From assembly GCA_029851415.1 (NCBI GenBank), contig CM056744.1, positions 58,367,797 through 58,431,796 on the forward strand: 64,000 nucleotides of DNA. Reading direction: 5' to 3'. The DNA comes from Eretmocerus hayati (Eukaryota > Arthropoda > Insecta > Hymenoptera > Aphelinidae). Made by a program: the position numbers and the translations under genes. The notes beneath the pieces are model-generated. The model saw only the letters and a list, made by a program, of their open reading frames with translations, was not told where the DNA came from and searched no databases. Numbering within the stretch: position 1 is the stretch's first letter; each line of letters begins with the position of its first letter. Below, piece after piece: positions 9,413-19,465 of the stretch.

Positions 9413-10363
9413 ATGGCACCGATTATAAATGCCCTAATCGACGCAAAATTGGAGGAAAAACGTGCATCAGAGCCCCAACCAATTGAAAATGTCGCAATTA
9501 GACGAGGTATTGTTTCGGATGAATGTAGGTACTGCCATGTCTCTGGCCATTTTGAGAGAGAATGCCCACGTAAAATTCAAAATGCAAAGCTTTGCAGAGA
9601 TTGTCGCAAACCAGGGCATACATTCAAGGATTGTCGTGATTTGGACGAGATGATTAACTCTCATTCGATTGATTTTTACGCAATTCTCCAAAGCCAAGTG
9701 AACCGCACAACAACAGATCGGGATGATAGTCGCCCAAATACACCGTTTATGATGGAAACACGAGGAGAGAGTGGGCGTGACGGAATGAGACGCGTGAATT
9801 CAAGATATGGCCCGCCTCGCCGCGATAACGAGCGTTACAATGGAGGACCGTTGAGGCAATATAATTCGGGGAACCCAAATTATTCCAGAAATGACATGAA
9901 TCGCGACCGGAACGCTTATGGCAGAAATCGTGATAATATATATCTAAATCGTCCGCAAAATAACTACGGATATAGAAACGGAAACCGCGAAAATTTTATG
10001 GATAGAAACGATAGAAGAGGGAATTACGATAATGTCATGAATCGCAACAGAAACTATCCATCAAATAATGATCGCGATAACTATCGTGGTCAGGGATTGA
10101 ATTCTTATAGCAATTCTTATTATAATCGAGGCAATAATGGGCGACGTTATCAGAACAATTGGCAAAACAATAATAATAATCGTAGAAGGAATAACCAGGG
10201 ACAGAATAATAATAATGGCGGTAATTATTTTGAACGAAACGAAAGATGGGATCAAAATACGAGAAATGTAGCTCCGAATGAAAATTCGTCAAGTAATCAG
10301 GAAAATCCTTTAAACTTCCAAGATGCTCGGCATCAAGCCGCGGGGTCGAGCACGAACAATTAA
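9413..10363 (+). CDS. gag: Gag nucleocapsid: two CCHC knuckles and Arg/Asn-rich tail
   Basis: 316 codons. Two perfect CX2CX4HX4C zinc knuckles are present: CRYCHVSGHFEREC (about residues 38-51) and CRDCRKPGHTFKDC (about 61-74), which would bind the genomic RNA. They are followed by some 200 residues dominated by Arg, Asn, Gly and Tyr (RNRDN, NNYGYRNGNREN, QNNNNNRRRNNQGQNNNNG), a composition like RNA-binding low-complexity domains. The frame is open upstream of the ATG to about 9378. A -1 frameshift heptamer lies 48 nt before its stop. Confidence 0.88.
   Translation: MAPIINALIDAKLEEKRASEPQPIENVAIRRGIVSDECRYCHVSGHFERECPRKIQNAKLCRDCRKPGHTFKDCRDLDEMINSHSIDFYAILQSQVNRTTTDRDDSRPNTPFMMETRGESGRDGMRRVNSRYGPPRRDNERYNGGPLRQYNSGNPNYSRNDMNRDRNAYGRNRDNIYLNRPQNNYGYRNGNRENFMDRNDRRGNYDNVMNRNRNYPSNNDRDNYRGQGLNSYSNSYYNRGNNGRRYQNNWQNNNNNRRRNNQGQNNNNGGNYFERNERWDQNTRNVAPNENSSSNQENPLNFQDARHQAAGSSTNN
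10309..10315 (+). promoter_or_regulatory. -1 ribosomal frameshift site TTTAAAC
   Basis: The heptamer T TTA AAC is split exactly by the Gag reading frame (TTA at 10310, AAC at 10313), as required for simultaneous slippage. The -1 frame is open from here through the protease and RT, and the Gag stop (TAA, 10361-10363) follows 48 nt downstream. TTTAAAC is one of the efficient slippery heptamers of retroviruses and coronaviruses. I have not shown a downstream stem-loop or pseudoknot. Confidence 0.75.
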
Positions 10364-10431
10364 ATGAACCGCAGAAACCACAGCGGCATGTCTCGATTCG
10401 TCTCCTCGATGCGAGCCAACAAAAACATCCG

Positions 10432-10881
10432 GTGGTTGAGTTTCACAGTGACAATTTTAAGAATAAAGTGTGCCATTTTTACGCCGACACGGGGGCGGAT
10501 ATTACATTGCTGAAAGCAAAATGCGTCAAAGAAGATATAAAGATTGATAGGGACTATATTGTATCAATCAGCGGCGTTACCGCTGGGGAATGTTTTACTT
10601 TGGGGAAAATAAAGATGAATTTAAATGGGTTAGATTGTGATGTCCATATTGTGCCAGATGATTTCGCGATTAATACGGATGGACTCCTTGGATGGAGGGA
10701 ATTCGAAAAACATGGGGGAATAATTGACGCCAAAGCGAGGTGTCTTAGATTTGCGGAGTTGCAAATCCCTTTCGTCGAAAAGGTCAAATTTAAAATACCC
10801 CCGCGCTCAAGACAAGTTATCTACGCGAAAGTGAAAAATGATGTAAGAGTAGGATTCGTAGGACTTCAGGACCTAGGATAA
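10432..10881 (+). CDS. pol: Pol: retropepsin-type protease
   Basis: The open frame really begins at the slippery site; 10432 (GTG) is only the first start-like codon. The active site DTGAD is encoded at 10486-10500 after 'CHFYA', with the flap region 'SISGVTAGECFTLGKI' and the C-terminal 'DGLLGWREFEKHGGIID' (family I/L-L-G motif). The enzyme would cut the Gag-Pol polyprotein. A single TAA at 10879 interrupts the frame just after the protease; the same frame continues directly into the RT. Confidence 0.9.
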   Translation: MVEFHSDNFKNKVCHFYADTGADITLLKAKCVKEDIKIDRDYIVSISGVTAGECFTLGKIKMNLNGLDCDVHIVPDDFAINTDGLLGWREFEKHGGIIDAKARCLRFAELQIPFVEKVKFKIPPRSRQVIYAKVKNDVRVGFVGLQDLG

Positions 10882-10905
10882 GGGATCCTGTTCGGAAATT
10901 TTGTC

Positions 10906-12300
10906 GTGACGAATGACCACGGCAAAGACTACGCGATTTGTATAAATATTAATGATACGGAAATTGAAATAGAACCCCCGGAAGTGTCCCTTGAATTGTG
11001 CGAAACAGTAGAAATGAAAAAAGATATTTTTGATGAAGAGGACTCAGAGAACGAATTAAATACAAAACAGAGAGTCAATATATTGAAATTCGCGACGGGA
11101 GAAGTGAAAGATCGCGCCGCGAAAGTTTTTGATAGGATAGATCCTAAAACATTGGAAGGTCTGAATGAAGAAGAGATACAACATATAAAGGATCTCATAA
11201 AAGAGAATCCTTACGTTTTTGGATTACCAGGGGAAAAGTTGACGGCTACACACTTGATTACGCATAGAATAGTCACAAAAACTGATAGGCCCATAAGAGT
11301 GAAACGCTATAGGCACCCACCCGAGATTAAAAAGGAGATGCAAAAGCAAATTGACGAATTACTTGAGGCAGACATTATCGAACCCGCGGAATCACCGTAT
11401 TCAAGTCCCATGTGGATAGTTCCAAAGAAACCAGGTCCCAACGGTGAAAAAAGGTGGCGAATGGTTACAGATTTCATACAATTGAATGAGATTACAGTGG
11501 GCGATACCTACCCTTCACCTAACCCCACAGAAATAATAGAGAGTGTGGCAAATGCCAAATATATTACGGCAATCGACTTGAAACAAGGGTACTACCAAAT
11601 AAGGATGCATGAGGACGATGCACATCTCACTGCATTCCCAGGGCCTTACGGCGGATTATATTGCTATAAGCGCCTCGCCATGGGCTTATCTAATAGTCCA
11701 AGTACTTTCCAAAAACTAATTGATCTCACACTCGCCGGATTGATTGGAACTGAACTCTACAGCTATCTTGACGACATTATCCTGTTTGCAGATTGTCTTG
11801 AAACACATGGCGTCAAATTTAGAAGACTCTTGAAAAGATTAAGCGACGCGAACCTTACTATAGAGCCAAGCAAATGTCAGTTTCTCCAAAAAGAGGCAAG
11901 CTTCCTAGGTCACATAGCGGGCAACGGTAAAATTCGCCCCGATCCCAAGAAAATCGAAGCTGTTCGCAATTATCCTGCACCCACAACCGTCAAGAAAGTC
12001 AGACAATTTTTAGGACTCGCTTCGTATTACCGCAGATTCATTAAAGGCTTCGCAAACATAGCATATCCGCTAAATTTACTTTTGAGGGGGAACGTGAAAT
12101 TTTATTGGGGGCCGGAACAACAGAAAGCATTTGAAGAGTTAAAGGAAGCTCTTTGTGAATACCCCGTATTACGTCCACCTGTACATGACCTCCCATACCT
12201 GATTATTACCGATAGTTCCGATTGGGCGATATCTGCGATCCTCAGCCAAGGTAAATTAGGAGAAGAGCACGTTTGTGCCTATGCATCGAGAACAAACCCT
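10906..12300 (+). CDS. pol: Pol: reverse transcriptase (Ty3/gypsy) and start of RNase H
   Basis: In frame with the protease. RT blocks are all present: 'SPYSSPMWIVPKK', 'WRMVTDFIQLNE', motif A 'ITAIDLKQGYYQIRM', 'YKRLAMGLSNSPSTFQKL', and catalytic YLDD at 11764-11775. Then come 'CQFLQKEASFLGHI', 'VRQFLGLASYYRRFI' and the RNase H opening with 'ITDSSDWAISAILSQ' and 'CAYASRT'. Catalytic Asp residues are retained. The frame changes by -1 near 12290 inside RNase H; the original frame then runs on to 12453 without homology. The product would make the cDNA in the cytoplasmic particle. Confidence 0.93.
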
Positions 12301-13439
12301 CAGAAACGAAGTACGGAACTTATGATCGTGAATTGCTCGCTATATGCTACGGTATACAAGAATATCGACCTTGGATATACGGGAAAAAGTTTACAGTCGT
12401 CACAGATCACGAGCCCCTTAAACACTTTCATACTACAAAGAAGCCAGACCTGAGATTCAATAGGCTTAAAGCATCTATAAGAGGACACTCTTTCGAAATT
12501 TTATACCGACCCGGACACAAAAATTTTAACGCAGATTCACTGTCTAGGAATCCAGTACTGGAAGAAGGAGAAAAAAATCCAGAACACCCGCGAGTCGAGT
12601 TGTTTATGCAAGAAGACGAGCCCGGAGCTCATATTCTGCGAATTGAGACGGCACAAGTTCAAGTTGCCACTCGAGGTCAAAAGAGAAAATTAGAAGAGTT
12701 AGAGAAATCAGAAGATGAAATCGCGATTGGATGGAATAAGTCCACTCAATATGATCAAAAATTGCGTGAGTCGAGTAGTATTAGTAGTAGTAGTTCTTCG
12801 CTCGGCGAAAGGAGCGACGAAGAGTGGAGTGGTACTCAAGAGGCAGATCAAAAGATAAGATCCCAAAATCGAATAGTTCAAAAAGGAGGACGATTTCCCC
12901 TATTTCAAATGTTGAGAGATATAGAAGATCATCCCGCGGCCGAGCGTATTATCAGCCAAGCGACTAATGAAGCTGACGTTCTCCCACGTTTATCAGATAG
13001 AGGTTTGAGAAATTTAGGCAGTAGAATTCGAATCACGAGCTCGCCGAAAGACGGAATAACTATCGATAGACCGGTAATAGATCGAAACCCACCACTCTCA
13101 CGAAGAAACAAGCAATTACATGGCAAAACTTTCTATGATTCATTAGATTCGATAGAAGAATTCGTCAGGATAGAAACACAGACTAGCAAACGTTCTGCCA
13201 AATTAGTTGATAAAACAGATCCACTCGATGAGCGCATGTCTAACCCAGATTCCACTCAATATCCTGATTTACCTGAATCACCGCAATCAGAATCGGAACA
13301 GGAAATTTTGATAGGTAGTCCTGAAAATCTCATCGAGAAAGTCCCTCAAAAGACGTTACCTTTATCATGGAAGGTAAATGGAATAGATGTTGAAGGACGA
13401 ACGGGATTACAAATATTAGTGTGGCAAAATGCAAATTGA
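12273..13439 (+). CDS. pol: Pol: RNase H remainder and long disordered linker
   Basis: Continues RNase H in the -1 frame: 'KPSETKYGTYDRELLAICYGIQEYRPWIYGKKF', 'VVTDHEPLKHF', then 'RPGHKNFNADSLSRNP', the usual end of the RNase H/connection region. About 300 residues follow that are charged and Ser-rich (SSISSSSSSLGERSDEEWSG) with no recognised domain. Such a long spacer is unusual here. A TGA at 13437 ends the piece, but the same frame continues into the OTU part. Confidence 0.85.
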   Translation: MCLCIENKPSETKYGTYDRELLAICYGIQEYRPWIYGKKFTVVTDHEPLKHFHTTKKPDLRFNRLKASIRGHSFEILYRPGHKNFNADSLSRNPVLEEGEKNPEHPRVELFMQEDEPGAHILRIETAQVQVATRGQKRKLEELEKSEDEIAIGWNKSTQYDQKLRESSSISSSSSSLGERSDEEWSGTQEADQKIRSQNRIVQKGGRFPLFQMLRDIEDHPAAERIISQATNEADVLPRLSDRGLRNLGSRIRITSSPKDGITIDRPVIDRNPPLSRRNKQLHGKTFYDSLDSIEEFVRIETQTSKRSAKLVDKTDPLDERMSNPDSTQYPDLPESPQSESEQEILIGSPENLIEKVPQKTLPLSWKVNGIDVEGRTGLQILVWQNAN

Positions 13440-14591
13440 GAAAAATTGCCGGAAAAGAATGACAATCCCGAACGTAATGAAAAACGAGACAGAAGTACAT
13501 CGGAAACTAGTTGGGAAGAGTACAAACGCGCGAGATATCAACCGATTGTAGACTTGACGCGATTAGAATTACCCGGAAGCAATGGTAATATAGATGGATC
13601 GGATTTGAGGGAACACCAATCAATAATTCCTGAGCATGAAATGAATCAAAACAATACTGAAACCCCGAAGTCAAATTCCAATATGAATCGCACATGGCTA
13701 GAGATGCTAGATAACGATGTCGATATGAAAGAGATATCATCTGAATCCCAACGGTACAATAAGTCCGAACTTGGAAAACCTAGGGACGAAACGCCCATTC
13801 CTATGACAGCGCCAGAAAATTCAAAAATGTTGGATGTAAAAGAAATTTCATCTCTCAATTTGTCGGAAAATTGTACGGATCAAGCTTTAAACTCAAGTTC
13901 AATCGTACGATTTTGCAATTACGAGGAACATGAAGAATGCGCGGAACCAGATAAAACCCACAAACGGTACGCAAATATCTTAGGTGATGGAAATTGCTTG
14001 TTCCATTCTCTCATCAAAATATTTGGTTGGAAAACCACACCTGCACAATTACGAGAAGTTCTCTTATACAGTAAATTTTCACCAGATTGCGCAGATCCCT
14101 TAGAAGCACTAGCAATTCTCAGTTCTAAAAATAAGTATGGTGATGCAGACACACTCTTCATTTTTCCACGACATTTTCAACAAAATATCTGCGTCCATTC
14201 ACAATGTCGAGATCGAATAAGGTACGCGTACATGAAAGCTACTCCCTCGGAACAATCCATACATCTCCACCTATATGGATTACACTTCACCCCATACATC
14301 GATGGAAACCCGGACCTAACGAGTGGAAGTATTGTGGACGAATCAATCCCAAAAGAATCTTTTCAGGAGAATATGTCTGTAGGAAAATCCTCCATGAATC
14401 AGGATCAAGCTCACTCTCACATTGAACAAGCAATATCACGCGCATACGGTGATATGACTGCTCGAAACGAATTATCTGATGAAAATCAAAATACCGCATC
14501 TCAAGTCACAATTATGGACCCACAGAACACAACTATTCGTCAGAACAATGCGATGACTAGATATTTAGTCGCAGAAGCACGGCTACCCTAA
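13440..14591 (+). CDS. pol: Pol: OTU-like cysteine protease domain between RNase H and integrase
   Basis: Same frame as the RNase H piece and the integrase, separated from both by one stop each (TGA 13437, TAA 14589). After about 170 polar residues the segment 'YANILGDGNCLFHSL' carries the OTU signature: Asp and Cys of DGNC at 13986-13997 (codons 181 and 184 counted from 13446). The catalytic His lies in 'LYGLHFTPYID' (codon 280). The roughly 100-residue spacing and the helix 'TPAQLREVLLYSK' fit compact viral OTU proteases, which remove ubiquitin or cleave polyproteins. The function here is inferred; all three key residues are present. I know of no standard errantivirus with an OTU at this place. 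Confidence 0.8.
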   Translation, partial: EKLPEKNDNPERNEKRDRSTSETSWEEYKRARYQPIVDLTRLELPGSNGNIDGSDLREHQSIIPEHEMNQNNTETPKSNSNMNRTWLEMLDNDVDMKEISSESQRYNKSELGKPRDETPIPMTAPENSKMLDVKEISSLNLSENCTDQALNSSSIVRFCNYEEHEECAEPDKTHKRYANILGDGNCLFHSLIKIFGWKTTPAQLREVLLYSKFSPDCADPLEALAILSSKNKYGDADTLFIFPRHFQQNICVHSQCRDRIRYAYMKATPSEQSIHLHLYGLHFTPYIDGNPDLTSGSIVDESIPKESFQENMSVGKSSMNQDQAHSHIEQAISRAYGDMTARNELSDENQNTASQVTIMDPQNTTIRQNNAMTRYLVAEARLP

Positions 14592-14606
14592 AAAATTCCC
14601 ACATGG

Positions 14607-16166
14607 GTGATGGATGAGAATGAAATCGATATATTCACGGGAGTAAGGATTATAAATGACCATCCATTCGCGCATGTCGATAACCTTGTTTACACAATTG
14701 CGGCAGATTTGCAAACTGAAACAGAAGTATTGAACGCACTCATCACGAGAAAATATATAAGTCACGACGAATTGCATAGCGAACAACGGGCAATTAGAGA
14801 AATCATAATTTCTGATTACAGAGATAAGAAAATTCTCGGAATGGTCATAAAAAGTACGCCGTATTCAAAGGTGCTAAGACCAGACCTTACGGCAACACTC
14901 AAAACTCTCAGAGCATTACTCAGTAAGATGGAAATAAAGTCAGTAGGAATAATTCGAGATCTCGTCATGCTGAGCAAGAGTGAATGGGCTTACCTTGTAG
15001 AGCAATGCGAACGTATCTTTCGGAAATGTCAGATATCGATTACACTATTTGAAAATAACTTACCAGTACCACCTACCGAAGATCGTGCCCGAATTATAAA
15101 AGAATATCATGAATCCGCAATCGGAGGCCACAAAGGTATAGCAAAAACTTATAGTAAACTTGCGAGTGAATTTTATTGGCCAAATATGCAGGGAGATGTA
15201 AGAATATTTGTGAGAGCGTGTCCGGACTGTCAAACAGATAAACTAGTGCGAGTAAGAACAAGATTACCCATGGTCATAACGGATACACCGGTAGTACCAT
15301 TTGAGAAAATTTCGATGGATTTTGTGGGTCCAAAGAAACCAACACAACTCGGTAACGTTTATATTCTTACCATTCAGGATTGCTTTAGCAAATATATTGT
15401 GCTCACAGCTACACCCGATGCAACAACAACGACAGTTGCGAAAACATTGATAGATAAATTTGTTTCATATTTTGGATTACCCTCGACGATTCTGACGGAT
15501 CAAGGGTCACATTTTATGGGAAGAGTTTTTGAAGAATTTGCCCGTATTTTCAGAATCAATAGGTTTACTACATCGGCCCATAGGGCAAGTTCAAACGGCG
15601 GTATTGAACGCATGCATCACACCCTTAACGAATACCTAGCAATGTACTTGAAAGATAACACAGAATGGGACTCACGCTTACCTTTGGCACAGCACTGTTA
15701 TAACTCAGCTACTCACGTATCGACCGGATACTCACCTCATGAGATAATTTTTGGTAGAAGGGCTCGCACACCATCAAGTTTTCCTCCTCGGGATCAATTG
15801 ATAACTTATGACGATTATTTAGCAGATATCACGGAAGCCTCTACTCGACTCAGAACGCTAGCTGCTCTAAATACCTTTCAAAGTAAAGTCAAATCCAAAT
15901 TTTATTACAATCAAAAAATTATGAATCGATTTTTCAGAGTAGGCGAGACTGTATATCTACTTGAAGAGCCAAGAGATGGCAAGGAAGACAAACATTACAT
16001 AGGCCCATGCGAAATACTTGAGATCGATTATGAGAAACATAACGCGAAAATCCAAAAAGGTGATCAAATAAAAGTAGTCCACATAGATAAATTGAAGAAT
16101 CATTGGGAAAAAGGGGACGAAACGCAATCGAGCAATCGAACGCAAAGAGATCAAACACAACTGTAA
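14607..16166 (+). CDS. pol: Pol: integrase
   Basis: 519 codons in the Pol frame. A conserved N-terminal region precedes the HHCC zinc domain (H..…GGHKGIAKTY…FYWPNM…CPDCQ). The DDE core follows: 'ISMDFVG', 'ILTDQGSHFMG' and 'SSNGGIERMHHTLNEYL'. The C-terminal region has 'FRVGETVYLLEEPRDGKEDKHYIGPCEILEID', a GPY/F-like module seen in the Ty3/gypsy group. All catalytic residues are intact. It would insert the cDNA with a 4-bp stagger, matching the GATT duplication. The first ATG lies at 14628; the frame is open from the stop at 14589. Confidence 0.93.
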   Translation: MMDENEIDIFTGVRIINDHPFAHVDNLVYTIAADLQTETEVLNALITRKYISHDELHSEQRAIREIIISDYRDKKILGMVIKSTPYSKVLRPDLTATLKTLRALLSKMEIKSVGIIRDLVMLSKSEWAYLVEQCERIFRKCQISITLFENNLPVPPTEDRARIIKEYHESAIGGHKGIAKTYSKLASEFYWPNMQGDVRIFVRACPDCQTDKLVRVRTRLPMVITDTPVVPFEKISMDFVGPKKPTQLGNVYILTIQDCFSKYIVLTATPDATTTTVAKTLIDKFVSYFGLPSTILTDQGSHFMGRVFEEFARIFRINRFTTSAHRASSNGGIERMHHTLNEYLAMYLKDNTEWDSRLPLAQHCYNSATHVSTGYSPHEIIFGRRARTPSSFPPRDQLITYDDYLADITEASTRLRTLAALNTFQSKVKSKFYYNQKIMNRFFRVGETVYLLEEPRDGKEDKHYIGPCEILEIDYEKHNAKIQKGDQIKVVHIDKLKNHWEKGDETQSSNRTQRDQTQL

Positions 16167-19164
16167 TATTCAAAATAGAAAAGCCCCAACCTTGATGCAA
16201 ATCCATGCCAGTATAAAAACGATTGGTAATGGAATATCTGAGAACAGAGTTTCAACCGAAAAATCAAAATTAGTTGAAACATTCTGGATTAGAGTGCAAC
16301 ATACATCTATGTATTGATTGAAATCATTCAACAAATGGATATTTTAAATTTAAACATGACAACATCCGGCACTCTGTTTTGACACACACCTAAATATACA
16401 TGATCATTTGATATCCAATATCTTGCGTTAGATTCAAGAATCGGAGCACAGAATGTCGCTGAGTTTTCTGCTTCAATAGAATGAGTACGTCAAAATGATA
16501 GTAGAGCCGTGACACATATTTTGAGCAAGTGCAGAAGATAGTCAGCAAATCCAGCCTCAATGCAAACATCCGGGAAACTCAGCGACCAGAGTAACAAAAC
16601 CCACGCATTTGATAACGTAAACTCACATCTCAGGAGTAGTATACACACATAACGCCGCCAATACAAATTTCGAATGAACTCCTGATTTCCCGTTCTTATT
16701 TTTCTCCTACTTTGAGAACCAGTCAGAGATAATGCGGAAGTCTTTCAAACAAAATATACTACAGGACTCCTTTATGCCACTTGAAATGAGAAATTCACGC
16801 AACAAAAAAAAAAAAAAGCACGGCTAATGGACGCCGTAAATGATAACATTTGATGAGATGGAAACGTGAATATCAAACATAGCTCATGAGCCACAGATCA
16901 ATAGATTCAATTGTGAAAGTCCAAAGTCTCCGGCACCATAATTTTCAAATGAAAAATCGAATGAAATATCCAATATTGAGAAATAATGAGCTGAAGTCAA
17001 ACATTATCAGCCACCATTTATACTCTTCCGAGCAATTTATGAAAACTGTCAGCTGTAGTACTCAGCACTACAAAGGTACACACTCAAGTGACTATTGTGA
17101 ATGAGAAGCTAGTCAGAAAAAGAAACGTTGGCGAAGAGTAATTTCGCACTCGTCATTATTTTTCACACGTATGATATGTTCGCACAAAATACGCTGAACG
17201 TGAGTAGTATCAATCCATTCTCCACGCAAGCATGACAATTTAGGAACAAACTCGTCTGGTCACACGTGAAGTGAAGTCGAGTGTGGATGCACTAGTCTCA
17301 CCAAAGTTGGTTAAGAATTTTGAGAGAACGCTATGATGATGACTATACAGCAAGATGTATGTTTTGATATCTCAATCTCTATCGTCTCCATATAACTGTC
17401 AAAAGAAAGATGATAAAATCTGCTATGTTGGCGTTTCTCTTGACTCACGCAAGTCGTTCAGACTGTCAATCAGGCCGTTGTATAATACAGCAAACTGGAC
17501 AGTCAAAAATCAAAAACACTCACGGATTCCTCTGGAACGGTCATGACTACTTGCGGGATGATGACACGAAAGTGCCACGGAAACGTTCCCAAAAAGACCG
17601 GCTCTAGAGTACAAGTGAGGAAAAAGCATCCTCCAAGGACACCATGGACGTTCTTTTGGGTAATAATGGACGTGAGTGATCATCAGGGAAAAAGGGGGAA
17701 TATAGTCTCAAGAATGCAATTCCCATACTTTCGTTGTTACGAAGAATTGGTTGAGAGTCAGATCAATAGCCATCATTTTAGATGGCAAAAACTAACTCAA
17801 TTTCCTGTTTCCTGAATAATGAAACCTTCAGAGTAGTGAGATACAAAAATATAAGGCTTGCTGTTTCGCGATAGAACATCGTATTATATCCTATCGAAAT
17901 GAGAGTAGGATTAATGCCCTTTGAGAGAACTAACCGAACACTGGCTGATACGTTACTTTCGGAATGCAGAAATATTTCGTTCATTTTGCAATTGACTCTT
18001 TGAGTTTGTTAAACGCGATCCGAAACTATTCAATCTTCTCTGAAGAACCAGAGAATAAAATACGCAACTTGCCTCCATCGTATGAATGAATCCGATAAAA
18101 TGTCCAAATTCCTCATTATGGAAAATGAAGAATGACTTCTTCTGATTCACGAGAGTCTATCCCACTTCAGGTTTTCACCCATTTGTGATCACAGTCAAAG
18201 AAAAATTAATCTCACATTAAAATTCGGAAATACCAAATCGGAGATTACTATTCAGAGAATATTCTCCCATGGCTACAAACTTGAGCAGATCTTGGATTTC
18301 CCACCAGACATTAACATAGCTAACAAATATCGACGAATCAAGTGAAAAAGAAGTTCAACAATTTGATAAAATTGATCCTTGGCTCAATATTGCTCCTTTC
18401 AATTTGGAATTTCAACTCAATGTCTACTGGAAACTTCCGGATATGAAAATGAATCTGATGACAGAATGACAGAAAGTTCACGTGATCAATCCATCATTAG
18501 AATCATGAGTTGTGGAAACGACCAGAATTTCTTTTTGACTTTCCTTACATCTCGATCCATGGTGCACGCACCAATGTCATCACGGGATCTGATGAGCATT
18601 GATTCCTCATAATACATAGAAAACGTACACTATGAAACATACATAGGATCTTTGTGAGTCTCTGTTTACGACGAATATTATCCATACATCTCACACCATA
18701 TACGTTTCAGGTCAGATATATCACAACACCAATAGGCCTTGTGATAAGCGCACTCTCGCAGATATGAATCATGCAAAATATTACTACAGTTTCGAAACTT
18801 CCAAGGGCAGTAGTGCCGGCTGCATGTCAATCTCTTTTGTTCAGTCAAAACAGAATTGACAGCGATTCATGCGTGCATTTATGCATCTTTCGCGATAGTA
18901 TGAAAATATATGAGAATGCATTACGTTCATATATGATCATTGGATATAGAAGTATCAATCAATGTGATCATGTACAAATATTTCGGCACAAGGAGTCCCA
19001 GAGCAGAATCTTTCTTGCTCCGTTAGTACGTAGTTATCCATGCAAGAGCCACTAAGACCGCAATAATATGCCTTTACACATATAATCATCTGAATTAACG
19101 GCGATGTGAAGCCAATGTACATTTAGACTCAAATCCTGAGGCAAGAGATAACATGCATATTCAT
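16167..19164. other. Gene-poor block of the 22.6-kb element, left part
   Basis: AT-rich sequence after the integrase, where Env would normally follow at once. Only short open frames (up to about 94 codons, for example 17543-17815 and 18771-19055) occur on either strand, none with a recognised motif. I found no terminal repeats that would mark a nested insertion. Confidence 0.6.
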
Positions 19165-19465
19165 TAGAGTATCATCCATGTATAACGCACACGCGCACTC
19201 CCGGACAGAGTGCACTGCTTCTCATAAGAACCCGTGTATGACGCACACGCGCTCTCACGGACAGAGTGTACTGCTTCTCATAAGAACCCGTGTATAACGC
19301 ACACGCGCTCTCACGGACAGAGTGTACTGCTCCTCATAAGAACCCGTGTATAAGGCACACGCGCACTCACGGACAGAAAGCACTGCTTCTCATAAGAACC
19401 GGTGTATAACGCACACCCGCTCTCACGGATAGAGTGAGCAAATCTTCATGAGAGCCCATGTATAA
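19165..19465. repeat. Minisatellite, about 57-bp unit, five copies
   Basis: Tandem units built on 'cccgtgtataacgcacacgc', 'gctctcacggacagagtg' and 'tactgcttctcataagaa'. The central copies are nearly identical and the outer ones more diverged, so the array expanded recently. No coding potential. Confidence 0.9.

Noticed and set aside
19165..19465. Regularly spaced repeats that could suggest a CRISPR array
   Set aside because: Units are contiguous tandem copies without unique spacers, in a eukaryotic transposon setting. The same holds for 30905-32640 and 49140-49545.
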